Source: Pseudonocardia autotrophica | Lineage (GTDB): Bacteria > Actinomycetota > Actinomycetes > Mycobacteriales > Pseudonocardiaceae | Reading direction: 5' to 3' | DNA: 64,000 nt | Assembly (NCBI RefSeq): GCF_003945385.1 | Contig: NZ_AP018920.1 | Location: 6,572,001-6,636,000 of the forward strand | Shown here: piece by piece, positions 10,087 to 20,289 of the stretch | How the letters are laid out: each line of letters starts with the position of its first letter | Position numbering within the stretch: position 1 is the stretch's first letter | Program-made: the position numbers and the translations under genes | The notes under the pieces: model-generated | The model's input: the letters and a program-made list of their open reading frames with translations, nothing else | Told to the model about the DNA's origin: nothing | Database searches by the model: none

Positions 10087-11120
10087 TCCGGGTGGACCAG
10101 GTCCGCGACCTGCTCGGCGGCGTAGGGGGCGCGCAGGCTGGCGGCCCGGTTCGCGAACAGGAACGGGTGCACCGCGTTCTCCCGGACCGCGGTGCTGCCC
10201 GACAGCGCCGGATCGCCCATGATCTGCGCGACGTCGGACTCCCCGTCGGCGTCCACGGTGGCCGGGTCACAGCAGGTCGAGGTGAGGATGATGTCCGGGT
10301 CCCTGGCGATCAGCTCCTCCTTCGACACCGCCACGTGCCGGCGCTCGGTGAGGTCGGCGAACGCGTTCTCGGCGCCCGCCATCTCCAGGATCCGGCTCCC
10401 GAAGTCGATGCCCGAGGCCACCCGGTAGCTGCCGTCGTCGTCGTTGAGCAGGATCGCGACCCGCGGCTTCGGCTTGCCCTCGACGCGCTCCTGCACCGCG
10501 GTCACCCGCCCCTGCAGGTCCGCGACCAGCTCGTCGGCCCGCTCCTGCGCGCCCAGCAACCGGCCCAGCGAGCGCAGGTCGTCGTAGATCGTGTCCATCG
10601 ACACCTGAGCGGGATCGATGGCCTCGTCGGACGCGCCGTCCTCGGTCGGGCACAGCGGGGCGTTGATCCAGGTCCGGACGCCCAGCTCGGCCAGGTCGGC
10701 CCGGGTGCTGACCGTCTCGGCCCCGGACGCGGCGAAGGAGTTGTTGTACCCGGACAGCACGAAGTCCGGCTCGGCGGCGAGCAGCACCTCCCGGGTGGGG
10801 AGATCGGGCAGGTAGGCGACGTCCTCCTGGGCCCGGGCGAACTCGTCGAGCACCGGCGCGTCGAGGTAGGCGGTGCCGACCAGCCGGTCGCTGACCCCGA
10901 GCGCGTGCAGCGTCTCGATCGCGGGCTGGTAGAAGGCGTAGATCCGCTCCGGCGGGGCCGGGACGGTCACCTCGATCCCGCAGTTGACCTCGGTCACGGG
11001 CTCGCCCGCCGCGCCGCCGGCCTCGGGTGCGGGCGGGCCGCCGCAGGCCGCGAGGGCCAGCACGGCGACCGCCGTCACGGCGACCGGAATGATCCGGCGG
11101 GGAACGGACCGGACGGACAT
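10083..11120 (-). CDS. Iron-siderophore ABC transporter substrate-binding lipoprotein (FepB/FecB-like)
   Basis: A 345-aa secreted lipoprotein: MSVRSVPRRIIPVAVTAV hydrophobic signal, lipobox LAAC, then a type III periplasmic-binding fold with VPAPPERIYAF, GVSDRLVGTAYLD and EPDFVLSGY typical of ferric-siderophore binders. ATG 11120 is preferred to an upstream in-frame codon because GGAG precedes it at good spacing and the signal peptide then starts normally. It leads the operon fepB-fepD-fepG-fepC (names by analogy). Confidence 0.9.
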   Translation of the reverse strand: MSVRSVPRRIIPVAVTAVAVLALAACGGPPAPEAGGAAGEPVTEVNCGIEVTVPAPPERIYAFYQPAIETLHALGVSDRLVGTAYLDAPVLDEFARAQEDVAYLPDLPTREVLLAAEPDFVLSGYNNSFAASGAETVSTRADLAELGVRTWINAPLCPTEDGASDEAIDPAQVSMDTIYDDLRSLGRLLGAQERADELVADLQGRVTAVQERVEGKPKPRVAILLNDDDGSYRVASGIDFGSRILEMAGAENAFADLTERRHVAVSKEELIARDPDIILTSTCCDPATVDADGESDVAQIMGDPALSGSTAVRENAVHPFLFANRAASLRAPYAAEQVADLVHPE

Positions 11121-11232
11121 CGCGGCTCCACATCGTCGATCGAGCTCACAAGACACTTGACAGGTTGTTCATATGTCACGTCTCGCCACTAGATCCACCA
11201 TGTGGCCGGATTTTGTCCGGAACGTCACCCCC
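11121..11232 (-). promoter_or_regulatory. Promoter gap of the FepB-like operon, with a weak hairpin
   Basis: This 112-bp gap separates the aryl-carrier gene stop from the FepB-like start, and is more AT-rich than the flanking genes. CCGGA-TTTTG-TCCGG at 11206-11220 could be a modest terminator for the upstream unit, though no U-run follows. No convincing DtxR-type box was found here, unlike the two other iron-block promoters. Confidence 0.4.
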
Positions 11233-11465
11233 TCATCGTGCGTCGCGCAGCAGCTCCGCCCAGCGGCGCAGCACCGGCTCCTCGGCGAGATCCGGGAAGT
11301 TCAGGTCGGGGGCACCGTCGGCGCGCCACCGCTCGACCAGCGACATGATCCGCACCGAGTCGAGCCCCAGGTCGAGCAGATCGTCGTCGGGGCCGATGGT
11401 CGCGGGATCGCAGCCGAGCAGCGCGGCGACGTCCGCCCGGACCCGGTCCTCGGCAGGTGACACGG

Positions 11466-11469
<4 letters not shown>
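11233..11469 (-). CDS. Stand-alone aryl carrier protein (phosphopantetheine-binding)
   Basis: A 78-aa acyl/aryl carrier protein. The segment LLDLGLDSVRIMSLVERWR contains the phosphopantetheine attachment serine in the GLDSVR form found in aryl carrier domains of EntB/DhbB-type proteins. It would hold the dihydroxybenzoyl or salicyl group loaded by the adjacent EntE-like ligase. In most catechol pathways this domain is fused to an isochorismatase; here it is free-standing. Its ATG overlaps the ligase stop (ATGA), so the two are co-translated. Confidence 0.85.
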
Positions 11470-13178
<1,709 letters not shown>

Positions 13179-13239
13179 CGGGTGCGTCCTTCCGGGTGGG
13201 GGTCCGGTCACGGGCCGGGGCCGATCACGGGCGGGCCGA

Positions 13240-14022
13240 TCACGAGCCGAGGCTCGCGCCGCCGTCGACGGTCAGGGTCTGCATCGTGATGTGCCGCGCG
13301 GCGTCCCCGGCCAGGAACAGCACCGCGGCGGCGACGTCGCCGGGCTGCGCGATCCGCCCGAGCGGGATGCCGAGCCGGTAGCGCTGCGGCGCCCCGGCCA
13401 CGACGGCGGCCGCACCGGTGTCGTCGTCCGGGTCGGGCCACAGCGCCCGCTGCATGGCGGTGTCGGTCGCGCCGGGGCAGACGACGTTGCACCGCACGTG
13501 CGGTGCCAGCTCCAGGCCCAGCGTGCGGGTCAGCGAGACCGACGCGGCCTTGGACGCGGCGTAGGCCGCCATCCCGGCCCGCGGGGTCCGGGACGCGTCC
13601 GAGGCGACCGTGACGATCGCGCCCGAGCCGCGCCCGTACATCCGCCGGCCGGCGGCCCGCCCGGCGTTCCACACCCCGGTGGTGTTGACGGCCAGGCAGG
13701 CCGCGAGATCGGCGTCGTCGGCGTCGAGCACGGATCCGGTCCGCAGCACACCGGCCGCGTTGACCAGCAGACCGAGCGGGCCGAGCTCCTGCTCGGCGGC
13801 GTCGACCGCGTCGGCCACCGCACCGGCGTCGGCGACGTCGGCGACCAGCGGCAGCACCTGCGCACCGCCGGCCGCCAGCGCGGCCGCGGTACCGGCGACG
13901 CCGGGATCCCGGTCGAGCAGGGCCACCGGGCGGCCCTGCGCCGCCAGCGCCGACGCCACCTCGGCGCCGATGCCACGGGCGGCGCCGGTGACCAGCGCGA
14001 CGTACGGGTCCGATGTCACCAC
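13240..14022 (-). CDS. entA: 2,3-dihydro-2,3-dihydroxybenzoate dehydrogenase (EntA-like SDR)
   Basis: A 260-aa NAD-dependent short-chain dehydrogenase that would oxidise dihydro-dihydroxybenzoate to 2,3-dihydroxybenzoate. Motifs: VTGAARGIG for the dinucleotide, LVNAAGV, a catalytic serine in VASDAS, YAASK and the C-terminal MQTLTVDGG. Many SDRs share these, so EntA identity rests on sequence feel plus the adjoining aryl ligase and carrier gene. GTG 14022 (or the next GTG) is the start. DtxR-like boxes lie upstream. Confidence 0.82.
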   Translation of the reverse strand: MVTSDPYVALVTGAARGIGAEVASALAAQGRPVALLDRDPGVAGTAAALAAGGAQVLPLVADVADAGAVADAVDAAEQELGPLGLLVNAAGVLRTGSVLDADDADLAACLAVNTTGVWNAGRAAGRRMYGRGSGAIVTVASDASRTPRAGMAAYAASKAASVSLTRTLGLELAPHVRCNVVCPGATDTAMQRALWPDPDDDTGAAAVVAGAPQRYRLGIPLGRIAQPGDVAAAVLFLAGDAARHITMQTLTVDGGASLGS

Positions 14023-14034
14023 AGGACGAATCTA

Positions 14035-14074
14035 TGAAGTGAGGCTGTCCTCAACAAGGGGCTGCCTCACCTGA
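14035..14074 (-). promoter_or_regulatory. Candidate DtxR/IdeR iron boxes upstream of entA
   Basis: The gap before entA holds TGAGGCTGTCCTCA at 14040-14053 and an overlapping second site with CTCACCTGA at 14066-14074. Aligned by eye to the actinobacterial iron-box consensus (TTAGGTTAGGCTCACCTAA) the two 19-bp windows match at about 13 and 11 positions. Position, 13-50 bp upstream of entA, fits iron-dependent repression. Binding is inferred. Confidence 0.5.
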
Positions 14075-14088
14075 TGGGATGAGACCGC

Positions 14089-14957
14089 TCACGGGGCGGT
14101 CTGGTCCGCCATCTGCTCGGTGGCGTCCGCCAGGTCCTGCTCGGTGGGCGCGTCGTCCTGGGTCAGGTCGGCCCGCCAGTAGCCGGTGAAGGCGACCGCG
14201 CGCTTGTCCAGGCCGCGATCGCCGACCAGATGCCTGCGCACCGCCCGGACCGCCGACGCCTCCCCCGCCACCCAGGCGAACACCTGGTCCGTGGCGTCCG
14301 GCAGCGGCACCGTCCGCACCGCGTCGAGCAGCGAGCCGGGCCGGTGCACCCAGTGCACGGTGAGCGCGGCCGGCGACCTCAGCTGCTGTTCCTCGGCCGG
14401 GCCTGCCACCTGCACCACCGCCACCGCGCCGACGTCGGCGGGCAGCGACTCCAGGGTCGCCGCGATCGCCGGGAGCGCGCCGTCTCGTCGCCGACCAGCA
14501 GCCGGACCGGCTGCCCGGACGGCGTCCGGTAGCCGGCGACGGCCGGGCCGAGCACGCCGACCACGTCACCGACCGCGGCACCGGCCGCCCACCGGCTCGC
14601 CGGACCGGCCGGGGCGTGCCCGTCGTCCAGCCCGTGCAGCACGAAGTCGATCACCATCCGGCCGCCGTCGGGATCCAGCGAGCGCACCGTGTACGACCGC
14701 ATCCACGGCCTGCGCTCCTCGGGGACCGCCAGGTAGCGGGCGTACCACCCGGCGACACCGCTGCCGTCCTCCGGGGCGCCGGGAATCTCGGGGATCCCGC
14801 CGTCCCGGGCCAGGAACAGTTTCACCTGCTGGTCGGGCGCGATCGAGGTCGCACCGCGCCAGTCGTCGGACTCCAGGGTGATCCGGCGCATCAGCGGGGT
14901 CAGCGGCTCGACCCCGGCCACCCGGCCGAGGACGTAGGGGGGCAGTGGCTGGGTCAC
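14089..14957 (-). pseudogene. Siderophore-interacting protein (ViuB-like ferric-siderophore reductase), frameshifted
   Basis: Two adjoining frames together make a siderophore-interacting FAD/NAD(P)H reductase that releases iron from imported siderophore. The first part (from GTG 14957) covers the FAD-binding half, with MRSYTVRSLD and ending at LLVGDETA. The second continues from AVVQVAGPAEEQQ through FAWVAGEASAVRAVRRHL to the C-terminus. The break is at about 14475-14482 in a GCGCGC run: one missing base or two extra restore GDETALPAIAA. The GTGA overlap with the upstream exporter gene is intact. Either a recent inactivating frameshift or a sequencing error in GC-rich DNA. Confidence 0.82.
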
Positions 14958-16708
14958 GGGCTCTCCTGTGGGGTGCGGGCCGGGACGAGCCGCCAGCCGC
15001 GGGCACGGCGGCGGGACTCCCAGAAGGTGGCGTAGCGGCCACCGAGCTCGAGCAGCTCGGCGTGCGTTCCCTGTTCGGCGATCCGGCCGTCGTCGAGCAC
15101 GACGATCCGGTCCGCCCCGACCACCGTCGGCAGCCGGTGCGCGATCACCAGCACGGTGGAGCGCTGCGCGAGCACCCGCATCGACTCGGTGAAGAACCGC
15201 TCGTTCTCCGGGTCCAGGGCGGCGGTCGCCTCGTCGAGCAGCACGACGTCGGCGTTCTTGAGCAGCGCACGGGCGATCGACACCCGCTGGCGTTCCCCGC
15301 CGGACAGCGAGGTCCCGCCCTCACCGACCCGGGTCGCCCAGCCGTCCGGCAGCCGCCGCACGATCTCGGTGACGCCGGCCAGCAGGGCCGCCTCGGCCAG
15401 TTCGGCCGGGGCGGCGTCCGGCCTGCCGAGCCGGACGTTGTCCTCCAGCGTGCCGTCGAACAGGTAGACGTCCTGGAAGACCAGCGCCAGCTGGGCCATC
15501 AGGTCCTCGGTGGTCTGGTCGCGGACGTCGGCGCCACCGACCCGGACGGTCCCGGCGTCGACGTCCCAGAACCGGGCGATCAGCCGGGTCACCGTGGTCT
15601 TGCCGGATCCGGAGGCGCCGACCAGCGCGACCGTCGAGCGGGGCGGGATCCGCAGCGAGACCTCGCGCAGCACCGGCGCCCCCGGCTCGTAGCCGAAGCT
15701 CACCCGGTCCAGCTCGACGACGCCGGGCTCCGGCCGGGCGGCCGTCGTCTCCGGCTCCGGCAGCGCCTTCTCGGTCAGCACCGCGACCAGCCTGCGCAGG
15801 TCGTTGCGGGCGATCCGGACGATACCCGCGTAGTCGCCCACCTCGGCCAGCGGGCCGGTGAACCGGGCGGCCAGCGCGACCAGCGCGATCATCCGGACCG
15901 GATCGAGGGTGCCGCCCAGCGCGAGATAGGCGCCGGTGAGGATCAGCACGCTGAACGCGACCTGCACCGCGAACCCGCCCGCGACGATGCCGGCGGTCGC
16001 CAGCCACAGCGAGCGGCGCCCGGCGCGGCGCTGGCTCTCGATCGCGTCCTCCAGCGGGGCGTAGCCGCCCGCTCCGCGGCCGAAGGCGCGCAGCACCCGC
16101 TGGGCACGCGCGAACTCGACGACCCGGTTCCCGGCGGCGACCGCAGCGGCGTCGTCGAGCTCGTCGCCGCGCCCCACCCAGCCGGCCGCGAACCGGAACG
16201 CCAGCCAGAGCAGCGGCGCGCAGATCCCGGTGGCGACCGCGAGCCGCCAGTCGAACAGCAGCATCGCCAGCGCGATCGTGGCCGGGGTGGCGATCGCGAC
16301 GACCAGCGGCGTCAGCAGGTGCGCGAACAGCCCGGCCACCATCATCGTGCCGCCGGTCACCAGCCGGGAGAGCCGGCCGACCCGCTCGGCGGAGAACCAG
16401 CCCAGCGGCAGCGCCGAGATGTGGTCGCCGAGCCGCTCGTGCATCGTCGTCAGCACCACCAGCGCCACACCGAAGCCGCGCATGGCCTGCACGTGGTAGG
16501 CGACGCACGCCAGTACGACGGCGATCAGCAGCGCACCGGTCCAGGTCCAGGCGGCCGCGGTGTCACCGACCAGCAGCGCCTCCAGGAACGGGACGAGCAG
16601 CACCGTCGCGATGCCCTGCAGCACCCCGAAGCCGATCACCCAGGCCAGGTAGGTGAACATCCGGCGGCGGTGCTGCGGGCCGAGGATCAGCAGCAGGTCG
16701 GAGATCAT
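14954..16708 (-). CDS. Siderophore ABC transporter, fused membrane/ATPase half (IrtB-like)
   Basis: A 584-aa half-transporter with six N-terminal helices and a C-terminal nucleotide-binding domain (Walker A GASGSGKTT, signature LSGGERQRVS, Walker B VVLLDEATAALD). It pairs with the preceding gene to form a heterodimer resembling mycobacterial IrtAB or YbtPQ, which handle ferric siderophores at the inner membrane despite an exporter fold. The ATG at 16708 overlaps the partner gene stop (ATGA). The flavin reductase domain found on mycobacterial IrtA is not fused here; a separate reductase gene follows. Confidence 0.88.
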   Translation of the reverse strand: MISDLLLILGPQHRRRMFTYLAWVIGFGVLQGIATVLLVPFLEALLVGDTAAAWTWTGALLIAVVLACVAYHVQAMRGFGVALVVLTTMHERLGDHISALPLGWFSAERVGRLSRLVTGGTMMVAGLFAHLLTPLVVAIATPATIALAMLLFDWRLAVATGICAPLLWLAFRFAAGWVGRGDELDDAAAVAAGNRVVEFARAQRVLRAFGRGAGGYAPLEDAIESQRRAGRRSLWLATAGIVAGGFAVQVAFSVLILTGAYLALGGTLDPVRMIALVALAARFTGPLAEVGDYAGIVRIARNDLRRLVAVLTEKALPEPETTAARPEPGVVELDRVSFGYEPGAPVLREVSLRIPPRSTVALVGASGSGKTTVTRLIARFWDVDAGTVRVGGADVRDQTTEDLMAQLALVFQDVYLFDGTLEDNVRLGRPDAAPAELAEAALLAGVTEIVRRLPDGWATRVGEGGTSLSGGERQRVSIARALLKNADVVLLDEATAALDPENERFFTESMRVLAQRSTVLVIAHRLPTVVGADRIVVLDDGRIAEQGTHAELLELGGRYATFWESRRRARGWRLVPARTPQESP

Positions 16709-18564
16709 CGGGAGTCCTCCCCGGACCGGTGCGCGGCCCACATCGTGGCGTAGCGGCCCTGGGTGGCGAGCAGCTCGTCGTGCGTCCCGGACTCGACGAT
16801 CCGCCCGGCGTCGACGACCGCGATCCGGTCGGCGCCGGTGATCGTCGAGAGCCGGTGCGCGACGACGATGACGGTGCGGCCGCGGGCCAGCTCGGACAGC
16901 GCGTCCTGGATCTCGGCCTCGGACTCCGGATCGGCGAACGCGGTCGCCTCGTCGAGCACCAGTACCGGGGTGTCGGCCAGCAGCGCGCGGGCGATCGACA
17001 CCCGCTGCGCCTCGCCGCCGGAGAGCAGCGCGTCCTCGCCGACGACGGAGTCGTAGCCGCGGGGCAGCGCGAGTATCCGGTCGTGGATGCGGGCCGCCCG
17101 GCAGGCGTCGTGCAACTCCTCGTCGGTGGCGGCATCGGGGGTGGCATCGGGGGTGGCATCGGGGGTGGCGCCGCCGGACCCACCCGGCCGGCCGAGCCGG
17201 ACGTTGTCGGCGACCGTGCCGTGCAGCAACTGCACGTCCTGCAGCACGAACCCGACGTGCCGGTAGAGCACCGCGGGATCGATGTCGCGGACGTCCACCC
17301 CGCCGATCCGCAGCTGCCCGCCGGCGACGTCGTGGAACCGGGCGACCAGCGTGGCCAGGGTGGTCTTGCTGGCACCCGACGGCCCGACCAGCGCGGTGAC
17401 CGTGCCCGCCGGGCAGTCCAGGTCGATCCCGCGCAGCACCTCGGCACCGGCGCCGTAGGAGAACCGGACACCGGAGAACTCGACCCGGTGCCCGTCCGGC
17501 TCGCGCGGGCTCTCCGGCGCCGGCAGCACCGGGGTCGCCAGCAGCTCGTGGATGCGCAGCGCGGCGGCCGCGGCGGTGCGCCGGTTGGACGCGCCGAACC
17601 CGAGCGCCATGATCGTCGTCGGGACGACCAGCGAGACCAGGATGCCGGTCATCGCCTCGACCGGGGTGACCCAACCGGCGCCGACGAACCAGGCCGTGCC
17701 CGCGCAGGAGACGAGCAGCACCACCGGCGCCGAGATCGCCATCGTCGCGAACGCCTCGACCTGCAGCATCGGGCGGACGCACTCGGCGTAGAACCGGCCG
17801 AAGTCGCGGGCGGCGTCGGCGTAGCCGCGGTGCGCCCGGCGGGCCTGGCCGAACGTCTTGACCACCGCGATGCCGGACACGAACTCGACGACCGCCGAGC
17901 TGATCCGGGCGTTGCCGGTGTTCATCTGAGCGACCTTGGCGGTGTAGCCGCGCATCATCCACGCGTAGGCGGCCGCGTAGAACGGCAGCGTCACCAGCGC
18001 GAGCAGCGCCAGCCGCCAGTCCAGCCAGGCGAGGTAGCCGATCCCGGCGATCGGCAGCACCCAGGCGGCGACCCACTCGGCCGGATGATGCGCGACGACC
18101 TGGTGCAGGTCGTGCACGTCGTCCTGGGCGGCCTTGCGGACCACCCCCGAGGATCGCTCGGAGAACCAGCCCAGCGGCACCCGCCCCAGGTGGGCGACCA
18201 TCCGGCGGCGCAGCAGCGCCTGCAGCCGGACGTCCGCGAAGTGGGTCAGTGCCAGCGCGAGGCCGCTGATCGCGCCGCGGGCGCCGAGCCCGCCGACGAT
18301 CAGCCAGACCGCGCCGAGCACGACCGCGCGCTCCGGCGGTCCGGGCTCCAGCAGCGCCGCGGCCAGCCAGGCCAGCGCAACGAACGGCACCAGCCCGGCC
18401 GCCGCGCCGATCGCGGCCAGCACCTGCGCGGTGCGGATCGTGCCCCGGACCGGCCGGAGCAGCTCGGCCAGCGCGGCGGACTCGGCGCGGGCGCGGGCCT
18501 TCGGGTCCGGTTCCGGATCGATGCCCGGTTCGGGTGGGGCGTGCTCGACGGTGCTCGCGGTCAT
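16705..18564 (-). CDS. Siderophore ABC transporter, fused membrane/ATPase half (IrtA/YbtP-like)
   Basis: A 619-aa half-transporter, partner of the next gene. It has a six-helix ABC membrane domain and a nucleotide-binding domain with signature LLSGGEAQRVSIARALL and Walker B VLVLDEATAFADPESE. Its Walker A reads GPSGASKTT: the glycine immediately before the catalytic lysine is serine, a non-canonical P-loop seen directly in the DNA (AGC instead of GGC). An ATPD-repeat insertion follows the Q-loop region. The ATG at 18564 overlaps the binding-protein stop (ATGA). The heterodimer probably has one normal and one altered ATP site. Confidence 0.87.
   Translation of the reverse strand: MTASTVEHAPPEPGIDPEPDPKARARAESAALAELLRPVRGTIRTAQVLAAIGAAAGLVPFVALAWLAAALLEPGPPERAVVLGAVWLIVGGLGARGAISGLALALTHFADVRLQALLRRRMVAHLGRVPLGWFSERSSGVVRKAAQDDVHDLHQVVAHHPAEWVAAWVLPIAGIGYLAWLDWRLALLALVTLPFYAAAYAWMMRGYTAKVAQMNTGNARISSAVVEFVSGIAVVKTFGQARRAHRGYADAARDFGRFYAECVRPMLQVEAFATMAISAPVVLLVSCAGTAWFVGAGWVTPVEAMTGILVSLVVPTTIMALGFGASNRRTAAAAALRIHELLATPVLPAPESPREPDGHRVEFSGVRFSYGAGAEVLRGIDLDCPAGTVTALVGPSGASKTTLATLVARFHDVAGGQLRIGGVDVRDIDPAVLYRHVGFVLQDVQLLHGTVADNVRLGRPGGSGGATPDATPDATPDAATDEELHDACRAARIHDRILALPRGYDSVVGEDALLSGGEAQRVSIARALLADTPVLVLDEATAFADPESEAEIQDALSELARGRTVIVVAHRLSTITGADRIAVVDAGRIVESGTHDELLATQGRYATMWAAHRSGEDSR
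17131..17166 (-). repeat. Three 12-nt tandem repeats inside the IrtA-like gene
   Basis: GGCATCGGGGGT is repeated three times head to tail on the plus strand, coding ATPD repeats on the minus strand. It lies in a variable linker of the ATPase domain, keeps frame, and is likely a slippage-prone length polymorphism. Confidence 0.75.
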
Positions 18565-19529
18565 GAGGCCTCCAGGATCGGGCGCAGGGTCTCCAGCAGC
18601 ACCGGGACCGAGGCGGGATTGGGGGTGAGCAGCAGTGCTGCGATGTCGGCGGAGACGACGTGCAGCCGCCCCTGCGCGGCGGCCGGGGTGCGTTCGACCA
18701 GCGGGTGCGTGCGCAGCGCCCGCTCGTCGTCGGCGGTCGGCGTACCGATGATCACCAGCTCGGCCGCACCGATCAGCGGGAGCTGTTCGCCCGCCAGCGC
18801 CACCATCCCCGCCTGCCACAGCGGCAGCGCGGCGACCTGCGGCTCCGGGGTCGCTCCGAGCCGTTCGAAGAACTCGACCGAGGGGCTGTGCGGGGCGGTG
18901 ACGAGGTAGGCGGTCCCACCGACGAACTGGCCGAACAGGTAGCTGCCCGGTGCCGGGTGCTCGGTGACGAACCGGTCGATCGCGGCGGCCGAGCGGTCGA
19001 TCAGATCCTGCGCCTCGGCCGGCTTGCCGAGCGCGGCACCGATCATCCGGGTCAGCTCGTCGCCCGGGTCCTGCAGCAGCTCGGTCCGGTACGACACGGT
19101 CGGGGCGATCGCCGCGATCTGCGGATGGACGGCGGCGAACGACGGCTGCGCGGTCGTCATCAGGATGAGATCGGGGCGCAGCGCCGCGATCGCCTCCAGA
19201 TCGGGCTCGATCGAGTCGAGCACGCCCACCTCGGCCGCGCGGGGCGGATCGACACCCAGCCACCCACCGTCGTCGGAGACGGGATTGCGGACCGCTCCGA
19301 CGATCGGGGCGCCGAGTGCGGTGGCGATCTGCTCGTCACCCGCGCCGAGCACGACGACCCGCTGCGGTGGCCCCGGGACCACCGCCTCCCCCTGCCCGTG
19401 CGGCACGGTCACCGGGAACGCGCCCGGCTCGCCGGGCGGGCCGGCCGGCTCCCCTGCCACCGGCCCGGCGCAGCCCGCAACCAGCACGAACGCCGCGACG
19501 ACGACCGGAACCCATCCACGAACCCGCAC
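18561..19529 (-). CDS. Siderophore-binding lipoprotein (type III periplasmic-binding family)
   Basis: A 322-aa secreted lipoprotein with a short signal ending in the lipobox VAGC, then a ferric-siderophore-binding fold (RVVVLGAGDEQIATALG, EPDLEAIAALRPDLILMTT). GTG 19529 is preferred because GGGAGG sits five bases upstream; a GTG at 19535 overlaps that ribosome site. It heads the unit binding protein-IrtA-IrtB-reductase, and an iron box lies directly upstream. A second binding protein in the same region (10083-11120) suggests two siderophores or two import routes. Confidence 0.87.
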   Translation of the reverse strand: MRVRGWVPVVVAAFVLVAGCAGPVAGEPAGPPGEPGAFPVTVPHGQGEAVVPGPPQRVVVLGAGDEQIATALGAPIVGAVRNPVSDDGGWLGVDPPRAAEVGVLDSIEPDLEAIAALRPDLILMTTAQPSFAAVHPQIAAIAPTVSYRTELLQDPGDELTRMIGAALGKPAEAQDLIDRSAAAIDRFVTEHPAPGSYLFGQFVGGTAYLVTAPHSPSVEFFERLGATPEPQVAALPLWQAGMVALAGEQLPLIGAAELVIIGTPTADDERALRTHPLVERTPAAAQGRLHVVSADIAALLLTPNPASVPVLLETLRPILEAS

Positions 19530-19545
19530 AGCCACCTCCCGTTGA

Positions 19546-19560
19546 TTAGGGAAACCTTAG
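19546..19560 (-). promoter_or_regulatory. Candidate DtxR/IdeR iron box
   Basis: TTAGGGAAACCTTAG (plus strand) lies 17 bp upstream of the siderophore-binding gene. On the minus strand TAAGGTTTCCCTAA matches 11 of 14 positions of the actinobacterial iron box TTAGGTTAGCCTAA. It stands out as AT-rich in GC-rich DNA and sits where an iron repressor would block transcription of the binding-protein/exporter operon; the divergent TetR gene could also be affected. Confidence 0.65.
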
Positions 19561-19607
19561 CTATCCATGAATGGCGTTTGCAATCCCACCCGGCGTACGG
19601 TCCCGGA

Positions 19608-20282
19608 GTGTCGATCACTCCGGGACCACGCGCCGGGAACCGGCCGGGCCCCAAGCCACGGCTCACCCGGGACGAGATCGTGGAGGCGGCCGTCGAGGTC
19701 GGCGTGGAACGGCTGTCGGTGGCGGCCGTCGCGGAGCGGCTCGGTGTCGCGCCGGGCACCCTGTACCGCTACGTGGACGGCCTGGAGGAGATCGCCGCCG
19801 CCGCGGTCGAGCTGATCTTCGCCCGCTCCCCGCTGCCCCCGGCGGACCGGGGATGGCGCGCCTTCCTGGAGGACGAGGCGGCGCTGGCCTTCGACCTGCT
19901 GATGCGCTACTCGGGCCTGCTCCAGGACTTCGACGCCGATCTCGCCACCGTCTCCGGCAGGCGGATGCGGCGGATCATCGCCGTGCTGCGCGACGCCGGG
20001 TTCACCCCCGGCGCCGCGGTCCGGGTCGCCGACGCGGCGCTCGACATCGTCGCCGACGGTGCCGGCCAGGCCCGGTTCGTCCGTGGCCCGGACGGCGGCC
20101 CCGGCGACATCTCCGAGGCCGCGGCGGCCTACCTGGACTCGCTCGAGGAACCGGTCCGCTCCGAGGTGCTGGCGATCATGACCGCACCGAGGGAGCACGT
20201 GCTGGACAAGGTCGCGCTGGTACTCGACGGTGTGGAACGCCGGCGCGACACCGGCCGGGACGGCTACCGCGGGATCCGCTGA
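19608..20282 (+). CDS. TetR-family transcriptional regulator
   Basis: A 224-aa repressor-type protein. Residues about 17-62 form the TetR helix-turn-helix (LTRDEIVEAAVEVGVERLS, AERLGVAPGTLYRYVDG); the rest is a helical ligand-binding domain with no recognisable specificity. GTG 19608 gives the normal N-terminal extension; the ribosome site is weak. Divergent from the siderophore operon and convergent, 7 bp apart, with the 326-aa gene, so it may regulate either side. Confidence 0.8.
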   Translation: MSITPGPRAGNRPGPKPRLTRDEIVEAAVEVGVERLSVAAVAERLGVAPGTLYRYVDGLEEIAAAAVELIFARSPLPPADRGWRAFLEDEAALAFDLLMRYSGLLQDFDADLATVSGRRMRRIIAVLRDAGFTPGAAVRVADAALDIVADGAGQARFVRGPDGGPGDISEAAAAYLDSLEEPVRSEVLAIMTAPREHVLDKVALVLDGVERRRDTGRDGYRGIR

Positions 20283-20289
20283 GGCCGGG

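Noticed and set aside
11206..11220. A definite intrinsic terminator after the aryl-carrier gene
   Set aside because: Only five paired bases and no U-run on the relevant strand.
17131..17166. Possible CRISPR-like repeat
   Set aside because: Units are 12 nt, contiguous, without spacers and in frame inside a gene; a simple tandem repeat.
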